64,000 bases of DNA, taken from positions 1 through 64,000 of the forward strand of contig DATMYV010000018.1 in the NCBI GenBank assembly GCA_035560795.1. Direction: 5' to 3'. Under the pieces are notes generated by a model. That model was given only the letters and a program-made list of their open reading frames with translations. It was not told the origin of the DNA and did not search any database. The DNA is from Longilinea sp035560795 (GTDB lineage: Bacteria; Chloroflexota; Anaerolineae; Anaerolineales; Anaerolineaceae). Every line of letters starts with the position of its first letter. The first letter of the stretch is position 1. Both the position numbers and the translations under genes were made by a program. Positions 22,941-30,624 of the stretch are shown here, one piece after another.

Positions 22941-23879
22941 TCACATACGGTCATCAATTTTTACCAGTGCCAGGGCTCCCATCAGGCCGGAGTCTTCGCC
23001 GAGTTTCGCGCGCACAATTTGAAGATCCCGAGTGTACTCTGGCGTAATAACCCGTTCATTTAGCGCTGTACGGATCGGCTGGAACAGCATTTCCCCACTT
23101 TTAGAAACGCCGCCTCCCAAAATCACAATTGAAGGATTTAATAAATGCAGAAAATCGGCAAGGGCATGGCCGATGTAAGTACCCGCCCTTTGAATGGCTT
23201 CCAACCCCAATGGGTCACCCTGAGCTGCTGCCTGGCTGATTTCTTTTGCCGAGGGATGAGGTCCGGTCAGGAGGGCAGAGGTAGCACCCTCCGCGAGTCG
23301 GCTGGCGACGTAATTTGAAATCCCTGTTCCAGAGGCTAAGGCTTCGAGGTGACCGCGTTTTCCGCAGCCGCATAAAGGACCGTCGGGTTCCACGGTGATA
23401 TGGCCAAATTCTGCAGCCAGACCGCGTGCGCCTTGCAGCAGCCGGTCGTTGAGCACAACGCCACCGCCTATGCCGGTGCTGATTGTCAGGTAGAGGACGT
23501 GATGATATCCCATTCCGGCGCCAAACCGCCATTCTCCCAGAGCAGCCAAATTGGCATCATTGCCCAGAAAAACAGGAACGTCAAAGCGCTCTTCCAAAAT
23601 CTGGCGTAATGGGAGACCGTTCCAGCCCGGAATATTGGGCGTGATAAAAATGATGCCCTTTTCAGGGTCCACAAAACCAGGTGCAGCAGCGCCAATAGCG
23701 CGGACGTGTCCCTCGGTTGGCCAAAGTTCAAAAATCAATCCCATTAACCGCTCTACGGCTGTTTCGCCAGGAGCCTGGGTTGGAATACGTTTTTGTTGGA
23801 TCATTTCGCCGCTAACCGCGTCGAAAGTTGCCACACGGAGCTGCGTTCCGCCGATATCGCATGCGATGAGTGCTTCCAT
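22941..23879 (-). CDS. ROK-family sugar kinase (glucokinase-like)
   Basis: 312 aa. ROK kinases phosphorylate glucose or amino sugars with ATP. Visible: the phosphate motif ACDIGGTQLRVATFD at 6-20, LGNDANLAALGEWRFGAG near 120-137, STGIGGGVV near 150, the zinc region GPLCGCGKRGHLEALASG near 188 (third cysteine of the usual CxCGxxGC replaced by His) and VILGGGVSKSG near 265. No helix-turn-helix is present, so it is an enzyme and not a repressor. It reads away from yvcK, sharing the spacer. The ATG has no ribosome site and sits 9 bases after a TATAAT, suggesting a leaderless transcript. Confidence 0.9.
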   Translation of the reverse strand: MEALIACDIGGTQLRVATFDAVSGEMIQQKRIPTQAPGETAVERLMGLIFELWPTEGHVRAIGAAAPGFVDPEKGIIFITPNIPGWNGLPLRQILEERFDVPVFLGNDANLAALGEWRFGAGMGYHHVLYLTISTGIGGGVVLNDRLLQGARGLAAEFGHITVEPDGPLCGCGKRGHLEALASGTGISNYVASRLAEGATSALLTGPHPSAKEISQAAAQGDPLGLEAIQRAGTYIGHALADFLHLLNPSIVILGGGVSKSGEMLFQPIRTALNERVITPEYTRDLQIVRAKLGEDSGLMGALALVKIDDRM

Positions 23880-23888
23880 ATCGGCTCG

Positions 23889-23894
23889 ATTATA
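23889..23894 (-). promoter_or_regulatory. -10 element giving a near-leaderless ROK kinase mRNA
   Basis: Minus-strand TATAAT ends 9 bases before the ATG at 23879, so the transcript should start 2-4 bases before the start codon. The -35 region is poor (CTCGAT at 17 bases). No Shine-Dalgarno sequence is present. Confidence 0.5.
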
Positions 23895-23925
23895 GCATTA
23901 ATCAAATTTTAATCGAGAAATTTTG

Positions 23926-23954
23926 TTGACGGTCTTTCCAAAGGCCGTTATGAT
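23926..23954 (+). promoter_or_regulatory. Promoter giving a near-leaderless yvcK mRNA
   Basis: TTGACG (23926-23931), 17 bases, TATGAT (23949-23954). The start is predicted at 23961-23962 and the yvcK ATG is at 23963, so the leader is zero to two bases. No Shine-Dalgarno sequence is present. Confidence 0.65.
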
Positions 23955-23962
23955 TTGAGGTT

Positions 23963-25306
23963 ATGCAACCAAACCCTAAACCTGCCCGTGGGAGGATCCT
24001 CGACCGCGTAAAAAACCTATTTCAATGGCTGCTTCCAGGTTTGGGAGTCAAGCGATGGGTCTTTTTGATCTTGATCGGTACCACGCTGGTTGGTTTAGGA
24101 TTTGCCGTCTTAATCTTAGATCTTTATCGAAATGCGCCTGGCAACTGGTGGGCTCCGTTGCTGCGAATTCTCTCATTACAACATGTGAGCCGTGTTTGGC
24201 GGGCTATTATTTTCGGCGGATCGGGACTTGGTTTGGTTTTATTTGGCATTTGGGGATTGAACCGCGCTTTGCTCAAGCCTTTTGTCCGTCCAGGTAAGAC
24301 AATCCTTGAAACCGTTACAGCTTATCGAAAAAAGGAACGCGGACCGCGCGTTGTTGCGATGGGAGGCGGCACAGGCCTTTCGGCACTGTTGCGCGGCATG
24401 AAAGCCTATTCAAGCAATCTCACGGCGGTGGTTACGGTTGCTGACGACGGCGGGTCTTCTGGAGAACTGCGCAAGAGCCTGGGAATATTACCCCCAGGGG
24501 ATATCCGAAATTGTTTGACTGCGCTTTCTGAAGATGAAGCCATGCTTTCACAAGTTTTTCAATACCGTTTCGCCAATGCCGGCACGGTGAGCGGACATTC
24601 ACTCGGCAACCTATTCATCTCTGCTCTGACTGAAATAACCGGAAGCTTCGAAGAAGCGGTGGCAGAATCGGGCCGGGTCTTGGGCGTGGAGGGGCAGGTG
24701 CTTCCAGCTACCCTTCACGATGTCCGCCTGGTGGCAGATGTCACCGTGCCGCGAAAAGAACGTGATGTTCATGTCAAGGGTGAAAGCTCCATCCCCAAAG
24801 CTGCCGGCCAAATTCGGCGCGTCTGGCTTGAACCCAGCAACCCTTTGGCATTTCCTCCAGCCATTCAAGCGATCCTGAACGCCGACTTAATACTGGTCGG
24901 ACCGGGCAGTCTGTACACAAGTTTGCTGCCAAATCTATTGGTCCCTGATATTGCAGCCGCCTTGCGGGCAAGCCGCGCTCAGAAATTCTACATTTGTAAC
25001 ATCACCACCCAACCTGGCGAAACGGATGGGTTTACTTGCGGCGAGCATTTGCACACGATTGAACAGCATATGAATGGGTCAGTTTTTGACCTGGTAATCT
25101 GCAATAACCGGCAGGATGGAAAATTGCCGGATCATCTCGAATGGACGAGGCTGGAGCCTGAATTGAAAGAGCAGATGTCCATTTACCAGGCCGACCTATT
25201 GGACGTTGAGAATCCCTGGCGGCACGATTCTCTCAAACTTGCACGTACCATCATGGATTTGTATGATGAAAGAACAGGCCCTTTGGCGGCGCGTTCAGAA
25301 GGCTAG
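23963..25306 (+). CDS. yvcK: YvcK/CofD-like gluconeogenesis factor with N-terminal membrane anchor
   Basis: 447 aa. YvcK-type proteins bind UDP-sugars and are needed for growth on gluconeogenic carbon sources and for normal cell shape. The first 110 residues carry two hydrophobic helices (WVFLILIGTTLVGLGFAVLIL near 32-52 and IIFGGSGLGLVLFGIWGL near 82-99), so this version is membrane-bound. The core starts VVAMGGGTGLSALLRGMK near 131-148, with VADDGGSSGELR, GDIRNCLTALS, SGHSLGNLFISALTE, LVGPGSLYTSLLPNLLV and ICNITTQPGETDGF. It is followed by gap and pgk, which suits a carbon-flux role. Confidence 0.93.
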   Translation: MQPNPKPARGRILDRVKNLFQWLLPGLGVKRWVFLILIGTTLVGLGFAVLILDLYRNAPGNWWAPLLRILSLQHVSRVWRAIIFGGSGLGLVLFGIWGLNRALLKPFVRPGKTILETVTAYRKKERGPRVVAMGGGTGLSALLRGMKAYSSNLTAVVTVADDGGSSGELRKSLGILPPGDIRNCLTALSEDEAMLSQVFQYRFANAGTVSGHSLGNLFISALTEITGSFEEAVAESGRVLGVEGQVLPATLHDVRLVADVTVPRKERDVHVKGESSIPKAAGQIRRVWLEPSNPLAFPPAIQAILNADLILVGPGSLYTSLLPNLLVPDIAAALRASRAQKFYICNITTQPGETDGFTCGEHLHTIEQHMNGSVFDLVICNNRQDGKLPDHLEWTRLEPELKEQMSIYQADLLDVENPWRHDSLKLARTIMDLYDERTGPLAARSEG

Positions 25307-25388
25307 CGGGCAATTTATTTAATTGTCTATCCTGCCATGTGGAGAACATGGTAAAATTTGATAGCTTTATACACTCGGAGGTGTATTC

Positions 25389-26441
25389 ATGACAATCAAA
25401 GTAGGCATCAATGGTTTCGGCCGCATCGGCCGGCAAGTCTTAAAAGCCATTAAGCAGCGCTACCCGGGCGAACTGGAAGTAGTTGCGATTAATGACCTGT
25501 TCGATTCAAACACGAATGCCCATTTGTTCAAGTACGACTCAAACTACGGGATTTACCCGGGAACAGTCGAAGTTGAAGGAAATGACCTGTTGATTGATGG
25601 GCACAGGGTCAAAGTCTTCGCTGAAAAAGATCCCGGCGCATTGCCCTGGAAAGATTTGGGCGTCGATATCGTGATCGAATCGACTGGCATTTTCACAGAC
25701 GCCATCGGCGATCCGGCCAAGGGCAAAGCAGGCGCTAATGTTCACATTCAAAAAGGCGGCGCCAAAAAGGTCATCATCAGCGCCCCGGCAAAGAATGAAG
25801 ATATCACCCTTGTGATGGGCGTGAATGAGGATAAGTACGACCCTGCCAAACATCACATCCTTTCCAATGCTTCCTGCACCACCAACTGCCTTGCTCCGGC
25901 GGCCAAGATTGTAAATGATCTATTCAAAATCCAATATGCCACCATGACCACCATCCATTCATATACCAATGACCAGGTGATCCTGGATCAGGGGCATAAG
26001 AAAGAACTGCGCCGTTCACGCGCCGCCGGGCTGAATATCATTCCGACCACCACTGGCGCTGCCAAGGCCGTTGCTCTGGTGATCCCTGAACTAAAGGGAA
26101 AATTCGACGGCTATTCGCTGCGCGTCCCAACCCCGACCGTATCCGTGGTTGATTTCACAGCTACGGTGGAAAAACCAACCACCAAAGACGAATTGAACGC
26201 TGCCTTCGTGGAGGCTTCCAAGGGTGCGCTCAAAGGCATATTGGGCGTCACAACCGGCCAATACTTCGATCCGCTGGTCTCGATGGATTTCAAGGGCGAT
26301 TCGCGCTCCTCGATTGTCGACCTGCAGTACACCATGGTAATGGGCGGTACCCTGCTTAAAGTCGTTACCTGGTACGACAATGAATGGGGTTATTCCTGCC
26401 GCACCGCCGATATGGCGGCCATGCTGGCCAAGTCACTCTAA
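25389..26441 (+). CDS. gap: Glyceraldehyde-3-phosphate dehydrogenase
   Basis: 350 aa. Oxidises glyceraldehyde-3-phosphate to 1,3-bisphosphoglycerate with NAD(P). Visible: nucleotide-binding KVGINGFGRIGRQVLKA at 4-20, catalytic ASCTTNCLAP near 159-168 (Cys in SCTT), HSYTNDQ near 188, and the C-terminal WYDNEWGYSCRTADM near 326-340. The ATG at 25389 has GGAGG 8 bases upstream. A hairpin with T run separates it from pgk, so the two glycolytic genes are in order but expression of pgk may be reduced by partial termination. Confidence 0.97.
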   Translation: MTIKVGINGFGRIGRQVLKAIKQRYPGELEVVAINDLFDSNTNAHLFKYDSNYGIYPGTVEVEGNDLLIDGHRVKVFAEKDPGALPWKDLGVDIVIESTGIFTDAIGDPAKGKAGANVHIQKGGAKKVIISAPAKNEDITLVMGVNEDKYDPAKHHILSNASCTTNCLAPAAKIVNDLFKIQYATMTTIHSYTNDQVILDQGHKKELRRSRAAGLNIIPTTTGAAKAVALVIPELKGKFDGYSLRVPTPTVSVVDFTATVEKPTTKDELNAAFVEASKGALKGILGVTTGQYFDPLVSMDFKGDSRSSIVDLQYTMVMGGTLLKVVTWYDNEWGYSCRTADMAAMLAKSL

Positions 26442-26464
26442 TTTACAGGAAAGCATGAACCATT

Positions 26465-26509
26465 AATGCGTAATCTGATGGATTTTCCAGATTACGCATT
26501 ATCTTTTTC
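26465..26509 (+). terminator. Terminator or attenuator between gap and pgk
   Basis: A perfect 13-bp stem (AATGCGTAATCTG with its complement), a 10-base loop and then ATCTTTTTC. It ends about 15 bases before the pgk ATG. No separate pgk promoter is obvious, so read-through is likely to set the gap:pgk ratio. Confidence 0.8.
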
Positions 26510-26523
26510 AAGCGGAGGGTCCG

Positions 26524-27702
26524 ATGTTCAGTAAAAAGACGATTCGAGATATTGATGTAAATGGCAAGAAAGTTTTCGTTCGCGTTGATTTCAATGTTCC
26601 CATCAAAGATGGCAAAGTTGGCGATGATACCCGCATCCGTGCGGCGCTGCCTACCATTAATTATCTGCTGGAAAAAGGTGCAGCTGTCATCCTTGCATCC
26701 CATTTGGGCCGTCCCAAAGGCGGCCCGGAAGCTAAATTCAGCCTGAAACCGGTCGCCGATTACCTGGCGAATCTTTTAGGCAAACCGGTCCTGTTCGCCG
26801 AAGATTGCATCGGACCGGCAGCAGAAACAGCTTCCAAAGCACTCAAACCGGGTCAGGTGCTCCTGCTGGAAAACACGCGCTTTCATGTGGAAGAAGAGAA
26901 GAACGATCCCGAAATGGCAAGGCAATTGGCTGCCCTGGCGGACGTCTACGTCAATGACGCATTCGGGTCAGCACACCGGGCGCATGCTTCGACTGAGGGA
27001 ATTACACGCATATTGCCGGTGGCGGTGGCTGGTTTCCTGATGGAAAAGGAAATTCAATACCTTGGTCAGGCAATTGCCGACCCCAAACGGCCGTTCGTAG
27101 CCATTCTCGGCGGCGCGAAAATCAGCGACAAAATCGGCGTGATTCGCAACCTGCTCGAGAAAGCGGATGCCATTTTGATCGGCGGCGGGATGGCAAATAC
27201 CTTCTTTAAAGCTCAGGGCTACCCGGTTGCTGATTCGCTGGTGGAGGATGATGCGCTCGAAACGGCAAAGGAAATGCTCGCCAAGGGCGGCAAAAAACTG
27301 CGTCTGCCTTTTGATGTGGTCATTGCCAATGCGTTCGATGCTGCCGCCGATTCCAAGGTTATCCAGGTCGGCCCAATTCCCGATGGGTGGCGCATTCTGG
27401 ATATCGGCCCAAAAACTGTAAAGGCCTATGCCAAGGTTCTATCCAGTGCAGGCACCATTGTCTGGAATGGCCCAATGGGCGTGTTCGAGTTTCCGAAATT
27501 CGCTGAAGGGACTCTCGGCATTGCCCGTGCCGTGGCTGACAGCAAGGCAATCAGCGTCATCGGCGGCGGCGAATCCGTGGCAGCCATTCAACAATCCGGC
27601 CTGGCTGACAAGATTACCCATATTTCGACCGGCGGCGGTGCATCTTTGGAGATGCTCGAAGGCCTCGAATTGCCGGGCGTGGTAGCGCTCAACGATCGAT
27701 AA
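26524..27702 (+). CDS. pgk: Phosphoglycerate kinase
   Basis: 392 aa. Transfers phosphate between 1,3-bisphosphoglycerate and ADP. Visible: VRVDFNVPIKDGKV near 20-33, LASHLGRPKG near 57-66, the NTRFH segment near 118, FGSAHRAHAS near 155-164, AILGGAKISDKIGVI near 196-210, and the C-terminal ATP-site ISVIGGGESVAAI with STGGGASLEMLEG near 368-380. Start ATG is preceded by GGAGGG. It lies directly after gap with an intervening hairpin and before a haem-binding protein gene. Confidence 0.97.
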   Translation: MFSKKTIRDIDVNGKKVFVRVDFNVPIKDGKVGDDTRIRAALPTINYLLEKGAAVILASHLGRPKGGPEAKFSLKPVADYLANLLGKPVLFAEDCIGPAAETASKALKPGQVLLLENTRFHVEEEKNDPEMARQLAALADVYVNDAFGSAHRAHASTEGITRILPVAVAGFLMEKEIQYLGQAIADPKRPFVAILGGAKISDKIGVIRNLLEKADAILIGGGMANTFFKAQGYPVADSLVEDDALETAKEMLAKGGKKLRLPFDVVIANAFDAAADSKVIQVGPIPDGWRILDIGPKTVKAYAKVLSSAGTIVWNGPMGVFEFPKFAEGTLGIARAVADSKAISVIGGGESVAAIQQSGLADKITHISTGGGASLEMLEGLELPGVVALNDR

Positions 27703-27722
27703 AGCGATCCGGTACAAACTTT

Positions 27723-27763
27723 AGGGATGCCGGAACGCATTTCCTGCATCCCTTCCTTTTCTG
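27723..27763 (+). terminator. Terminator after pgk
   Basis: AGGGATGC (27723-27730) pairs with GCATCCCT (27746-27753), followed by TCCTTTTC. The next gene starts 13 bases on, so read-through to it is possible. Confidence 0.6.
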
Positions 27764-27775
27764 GCGAGGTGATAA

Positions 27776-28222
27776 ATGCGTAAAATATCCGCAAATCGAT
27801 GGGTCAAATGGATTGGCATTCTGATCGGGGCTTTTCTGCTGGCCCAATTGATTCCTTACGGCCGTTCGCACATCAACCCTCCTGTGGTTGCAGAACCGAA
27901 ATGGCAGGATGCTGCCACGGCAGATTTGGTGAGACGGGCCTGTTATGATTGCCACAGCAATGAAACAACCTGGCCATGGTACAGCAATGTCGCACCCTTT
28001 TCCTGGCTGATTCAGCATGACGTGGATGAGGGCCGGCAGCGGTTGAACTTTTCCGAATGGGGCGTATCGAGGGCGGAGCGTGTGGATAGAATCGGCAACG
28101 CAATCCAGGAAGGTGAAATGCCGCCCATCCAGTTCACCTTGATCCATCCCGAAGGGCGTCTGACAGAGCAGGAAAAGGCCCAATTAATCTCTGGGTTATC
28201 CAATAGTTTGAGCATGCGCTAG
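27776..28222 (+). CDS. Haem-binding domain protein, membrane-anchored
   Basis: 148 aa. An N-terminal hydrophobic helix (WIGILIGAFLLAQLIPYG, about 13-30) is followed by one c-type haem site CYDCH near 59-63 and the family pattern SNETTWPWYSNVAPFSWLIQHDVDEGRQRLNFSEW. This matches the small haem-binding domain family (PF14376 type), in which the protein faces outside and carries a single haem c. Electron partner and role are unknown. It follows pgk after a hairpin and is not functionally tied to it in any way I can see. Confidence 0.85.
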   Translation: MRKISANRWVKWIGILIGAFLLAQLIPYGRSHINPPVVAEPKWQDAATADLVRRACYDCHSNETTWPWYSNVAPFSWLIQHDVDEGRQRLNFSEWGVSRAERVDRIGNAIQEGEMPPIQFTLIHPEGRLTEQEKAQLISGLSNSLSMR

Positions 28223-28250
28223 GTCGTTTCTGCGGTTTCTGTCAAAAGGC

Positions 28251-28279
28251 TGGACAAAAGTCCATCTCTCGGGTAAAAT
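28251..28279 (+). promoter_or_regulatory. Promoter for rpsT
   Basis: TGGACA (28251-28256), 17 bases, TAAAAT (28274-28279): five of six matches in each element, with ideal spacing. Start near 28286, leader of about 42 bases. Confidence 0.7.
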
Positions 28280-28327
28280 CTCTGTTCGCAATCAAATGCA
28301 CGAGAACGAGTTTTTGGAGGAACGGCT

Positions 28328-28591
28328 TTGGCTAATATTAAGTCTGCAATCAAGCGTAATAAGCAAAACGAAAAGCATCGCGTGCGCAACCGCTTTTACC
28401 GCGGGGCTGCGCGCACCCTTGTTGCTAAGGCAAAAACTGCCATCGTTACTGGCGAAACAGAGACTTCGAAGGTTGCCGTGGCTCAGGCCATTCAGGCATT
28501 GGATAAAGCTGCTGAAGTGGGCATCATTCATAAGAATAATGCCGCCCGCCGCAAGAGCCGCCTGATGAAACGCCTGAATAGCCTGGCATAA
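28328..28591 (+). CDS. rpsT: Ribosomal protein S20
   Basis: 87 aa, basic, typical of bS20: ANIKSAIKRNKQNEKHRVRNRFYRG at the start and GIIHKNNAARRKSRLMKRLN at the end. It binds 16S rRNA early in small-subunit assembly. The start codon is TTG, preceded by TTGGAGG 8 bases upstream; a non-ATG start is also known in S20 genes of other bacteria, where it takes part in autoregulation. It has its own good promoter and hairpins downstream. Confidence 0.96.
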   Translation: MANIKSAIKRNKQNEKHRVRNRFYRGAARTLVAKAKTAIVTGETETSKVAVAQAIQALDKAAEVGIIHKNNAARRKSRLMKRLNSLA

Positions 28592-28604
28592 TTTTCTGGT
28601 ATAC

Positions 28605-28664
28605 CCCCGCATTGGCGGGGATTTCCTATGCTTTAATAAAGCGGGAGCGCAAGCGGCTCCCGCT
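28605..28664. terminator. Two hairpins downstream of rpsT
   Basis: CCCCGC/GCGGGG (28605-28620) and AGCGGGAGC/GCTCCCGCT (28640-28664). Neither has a long T run on the plus strand; together they probably end or stabilise the rpsT mRNA. Confidence 0.5.
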
Positions 28665-28722
28665 ATTGCTGTATTCTGGCACGCCGTTAATCCTTCTATT
28701 AAACGGTTTATTCTCTTCATGT

Positions 28723-28728
28723 TATAAT
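28723..28728 (+). promoter_or_regulatory. -10 element for argS
   Basis: TATAAT 44 bases before the argS ATG, with a weak -35 (TTAAAC at 18 bases). The leader carries a strong ribosome site (GGGGAGGG). Confidence 0.5.
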
Positions 28729-28771
28729 CAAAACTTGCGGGTATTCTTAGAATTGGCCGGGGAGGGTCGGG

Positions 28772-30538
28772 ATGTTTGAACTTGAGCAGAAGCTCATCGA
28801 GGACCAAATCTGCGCCTATTGCGTTGATTCTGGTTTGCCAATGCCCAAGCTTCAATGGTCCTGGATCCCATTTAGCGGCCATTGGGGGATTTCGACATCC
28901 TTTTTCCAATTAGCAGCCCAGAATGCCCGCGAAAAAGGCACCAAGACAAATGTCGGCGAGAGCGCCCAAGCCATCGCCAGTGGCGCTGCTGCGATGTTGG
29001 GCATCCGGGAAGGGTTTGAACGCGTTGAAGCAATTCGCGGTTACCTAAATTTGTACTTTTCGACGGCTGAGTATACGCGGCGGGTGATCGATTTGGTCCG
29101 GACACAGGGCGATCAATTTGGGCGCGGTACGCGCAAGGCCGAGCAGGTGATGGTTGAGTTTTCTCAGCCAAATACGCACAAAGCATTCCATGTTGGACAT
29201 TTACGAAGCGCCATGCTGGGCGACGTCTTGGCCCGCATTTTGGACGCGGCCGGGTTTGATGTCATCCGGGCAAATTACCCCGGCGACATCGGCAAGCACG
29301 TCATCAAGTGGTTGTGGAATTACATGAAATTCCACCAGGGTGAAAAACCGGAGAAGGATATTACCCGTTGGATGGGCGACCTGTATCTGGAGGCCAGCAA
29401 GCGTTTGGAGGCCAATCCGGAACTGGAAGCTGAAGTCCATGATGTTTATGTCCGCTGGGATCAACGCGACCCAGAGGTGGTGAACCTGTGGGAAGAAACC
29501 CGCCAATGGTCGTTGGACGGTTTTAATGAAATGTACGAGCTGCTGGGCATCTCCTTCGATAAGTATTACTTCCAAAGCGAAGGCGAAGAGAGCGGCAAGC
29601 AGGTGGTTGCCGATTTAATTGAACGCGGAATTGCCCAGGATGAACGCCCTGATGGCGCTGTGATTGTCAAGCTCGATGAACTGCTGGGTGAAAAGAAAGA
29701 AAAATACCGCGTGCTGGTCGTCCTGCGTTCCGATAGCACTGCGTTGTACGCGACTGAAGACCTGGCGCTGGCGATCCGGAAATTTACGGAAAACCCGCGA
29801 TTAACCCGCTCACTGTATGTTGTGGACGTGCGCCAATCGTTGCATTTTCAACAAGTGTTTAAAACATTGGAAATTGCCGGTTATTCCTGGGCAACCAGCT
29901 GCCAGCATATTCCGTACGAATTGGTCACCTTGCCGGGAAACGTGGCAATGGCTTCCCGTGAGGGCACCGTCGTCTTGCTGGAAGACCTGGTGCGCGAAGC
30001 AACCAGCCGGGCATTGGCGATCGTCAGGACCAAAAATCCTGAACTTTCAAGCGATCAGCAGCAAGCCATCAGCCAGGCGGTGGCGTTGGGCGCAATCCGC
30101 TATTCGATGATCTCGCGCGAGAGCACCAAAGTTGTCACCTTTGATTGGGAGAGCGCGCTGAATTTTGACGGGCAGGCGGCGCCGTATATTCAATATGCCT
30201 ACGTGCGCGCCGGCAGCATATTACGGAAATGGGGCAAGGAACTGCCCGCCTCATGGATTCCGGCTTATGAACTTTCGCCAGCCGAAATTCAACTGGTGGA
30301 ATTGATCTCCCGCTTGCCGCGCGAGATTCAGGCGGCGGCGGCAGAATACCGTCCCATGACGGTATCGAATCTGGCTTATGAATTGGCCAAAGCTTTCTCG
30401 GATTTTTACAATCAATGTCCGGTATTACAGGCAGAGCCACCTGTGCGCGATGGCCGTTTGCAGTTGGTAGCCGCGGCACAACAAACCATTGGCAATGCCT
30501 TGGCTGTGTTGGGCGTCATCGCCCCCCAGGCGATGTGA
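28772..30538 (+). CDS. argS: Arginyl-tRNA synthetase
   Basis: 588 aa. Charges tRNA-Arg. Visible: N-terminal ADD1-like domain with VEAIRGYLNLYFS, class I signature HVGHLRSAMLGD near residue 147-158 (HIGH equivalent), VDVRQSLHFQQVFKTLEIAG near 350-370, and the degenerate KMSKR loop as MASREGTVVLLEDL near 392-405, which is normal for many ArgRS. The C-terminal anticodon-binding domain ends in LAVLGVIAPQAM. The last seven codons and stop lie within the first copy of a short tandem hairpin repeat that continues past the stop, so the extreme C-terminus may be repeat-derived. Confidence 0.97.
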   Translation: MFELEQKLIEDQICAYCVDSGLPMPKLQWSWIPFSGHWGISTSFFQLAAQNAREKGTKTNVGESAQAIASGAAAMLGIREGFERVEAIRGYLNLYFSTAEYTRRVIDLVRTQGDQFGRGTRKAEQVMVEFSQPNTHKAFHVGHLRSAMLGDVLARILDAAGFDVIRANYPGDIGKHVIKWLWNYMKFHQGEKPEKDITRWMGDLYLEASKRLEANPELEAEVHDVYVRWDQRDPEVVNLWEETRQWSLDGFNEMYELLGISFDKYYFQSEGEESGKQVVADLIERGIAQDERPDGAVIVKLDELLGEKKEKYRVLVVLRSDSTALYATEDLALAIRKFTENPRLTRSLYVVDVRQSLHFQQVFKTLEIAGYSWATSCQHIPYELVTLPGNVAMASREGTVVLLEDLVREATSRALAIVRTKNPELSSDQQQAISQAVALGAIRYSMISRESTKVVTFDWESALNFDGQAAPYIQYAYVRAGSILRKWGKELPASWIPAYELSPAEIQLVELISRLPREIQAAAAEYRPMTVSNLAYELAKAFSDFYNQCPVLQAEPPVRDGRLQLVAAAQQTIGNALAVLGVIAPQAM

Positions 30539-30596
30539 AAGGGCAGCATCGTCCCCCTGGCGATGCGGTAAGGGCACCATCGTCCCCTTGGCGATG
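30517..30596 (+). repeat. Three tandem 30-31 bp hairpin repeats at the argS end
   Basis: Copies at 30517-30535, 30547-30565 and 30578-30596 share CATCG-N(2)-CCC...GGCGATG, each a self-complementary hairpin (CATCGCC/GGCGATG in copy 1), joined by near-identical spacers ending AAGGGCA. Copy 1 overlaps the argS stop. Tandem duplication is the simplest origin; they could stabilise the mRNA or weakly attenuate the next gene, which starts 29 bases on. Confidence 0.8.
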
Positions 30597-30624
30597 TTCA
30601 TCACATAATTGAGGAGACTTTTGT

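Noticed and set aside
28723..28728. T-box leader before argS
   Set aside because: The leader is only about 40 bases and has no specifier or antiterminator elements.
30517..30596. CRISPR array
   Set aside because: Only three copies, the spacers are near-identical, and there are no cas genes; a tandem duplication explains it.
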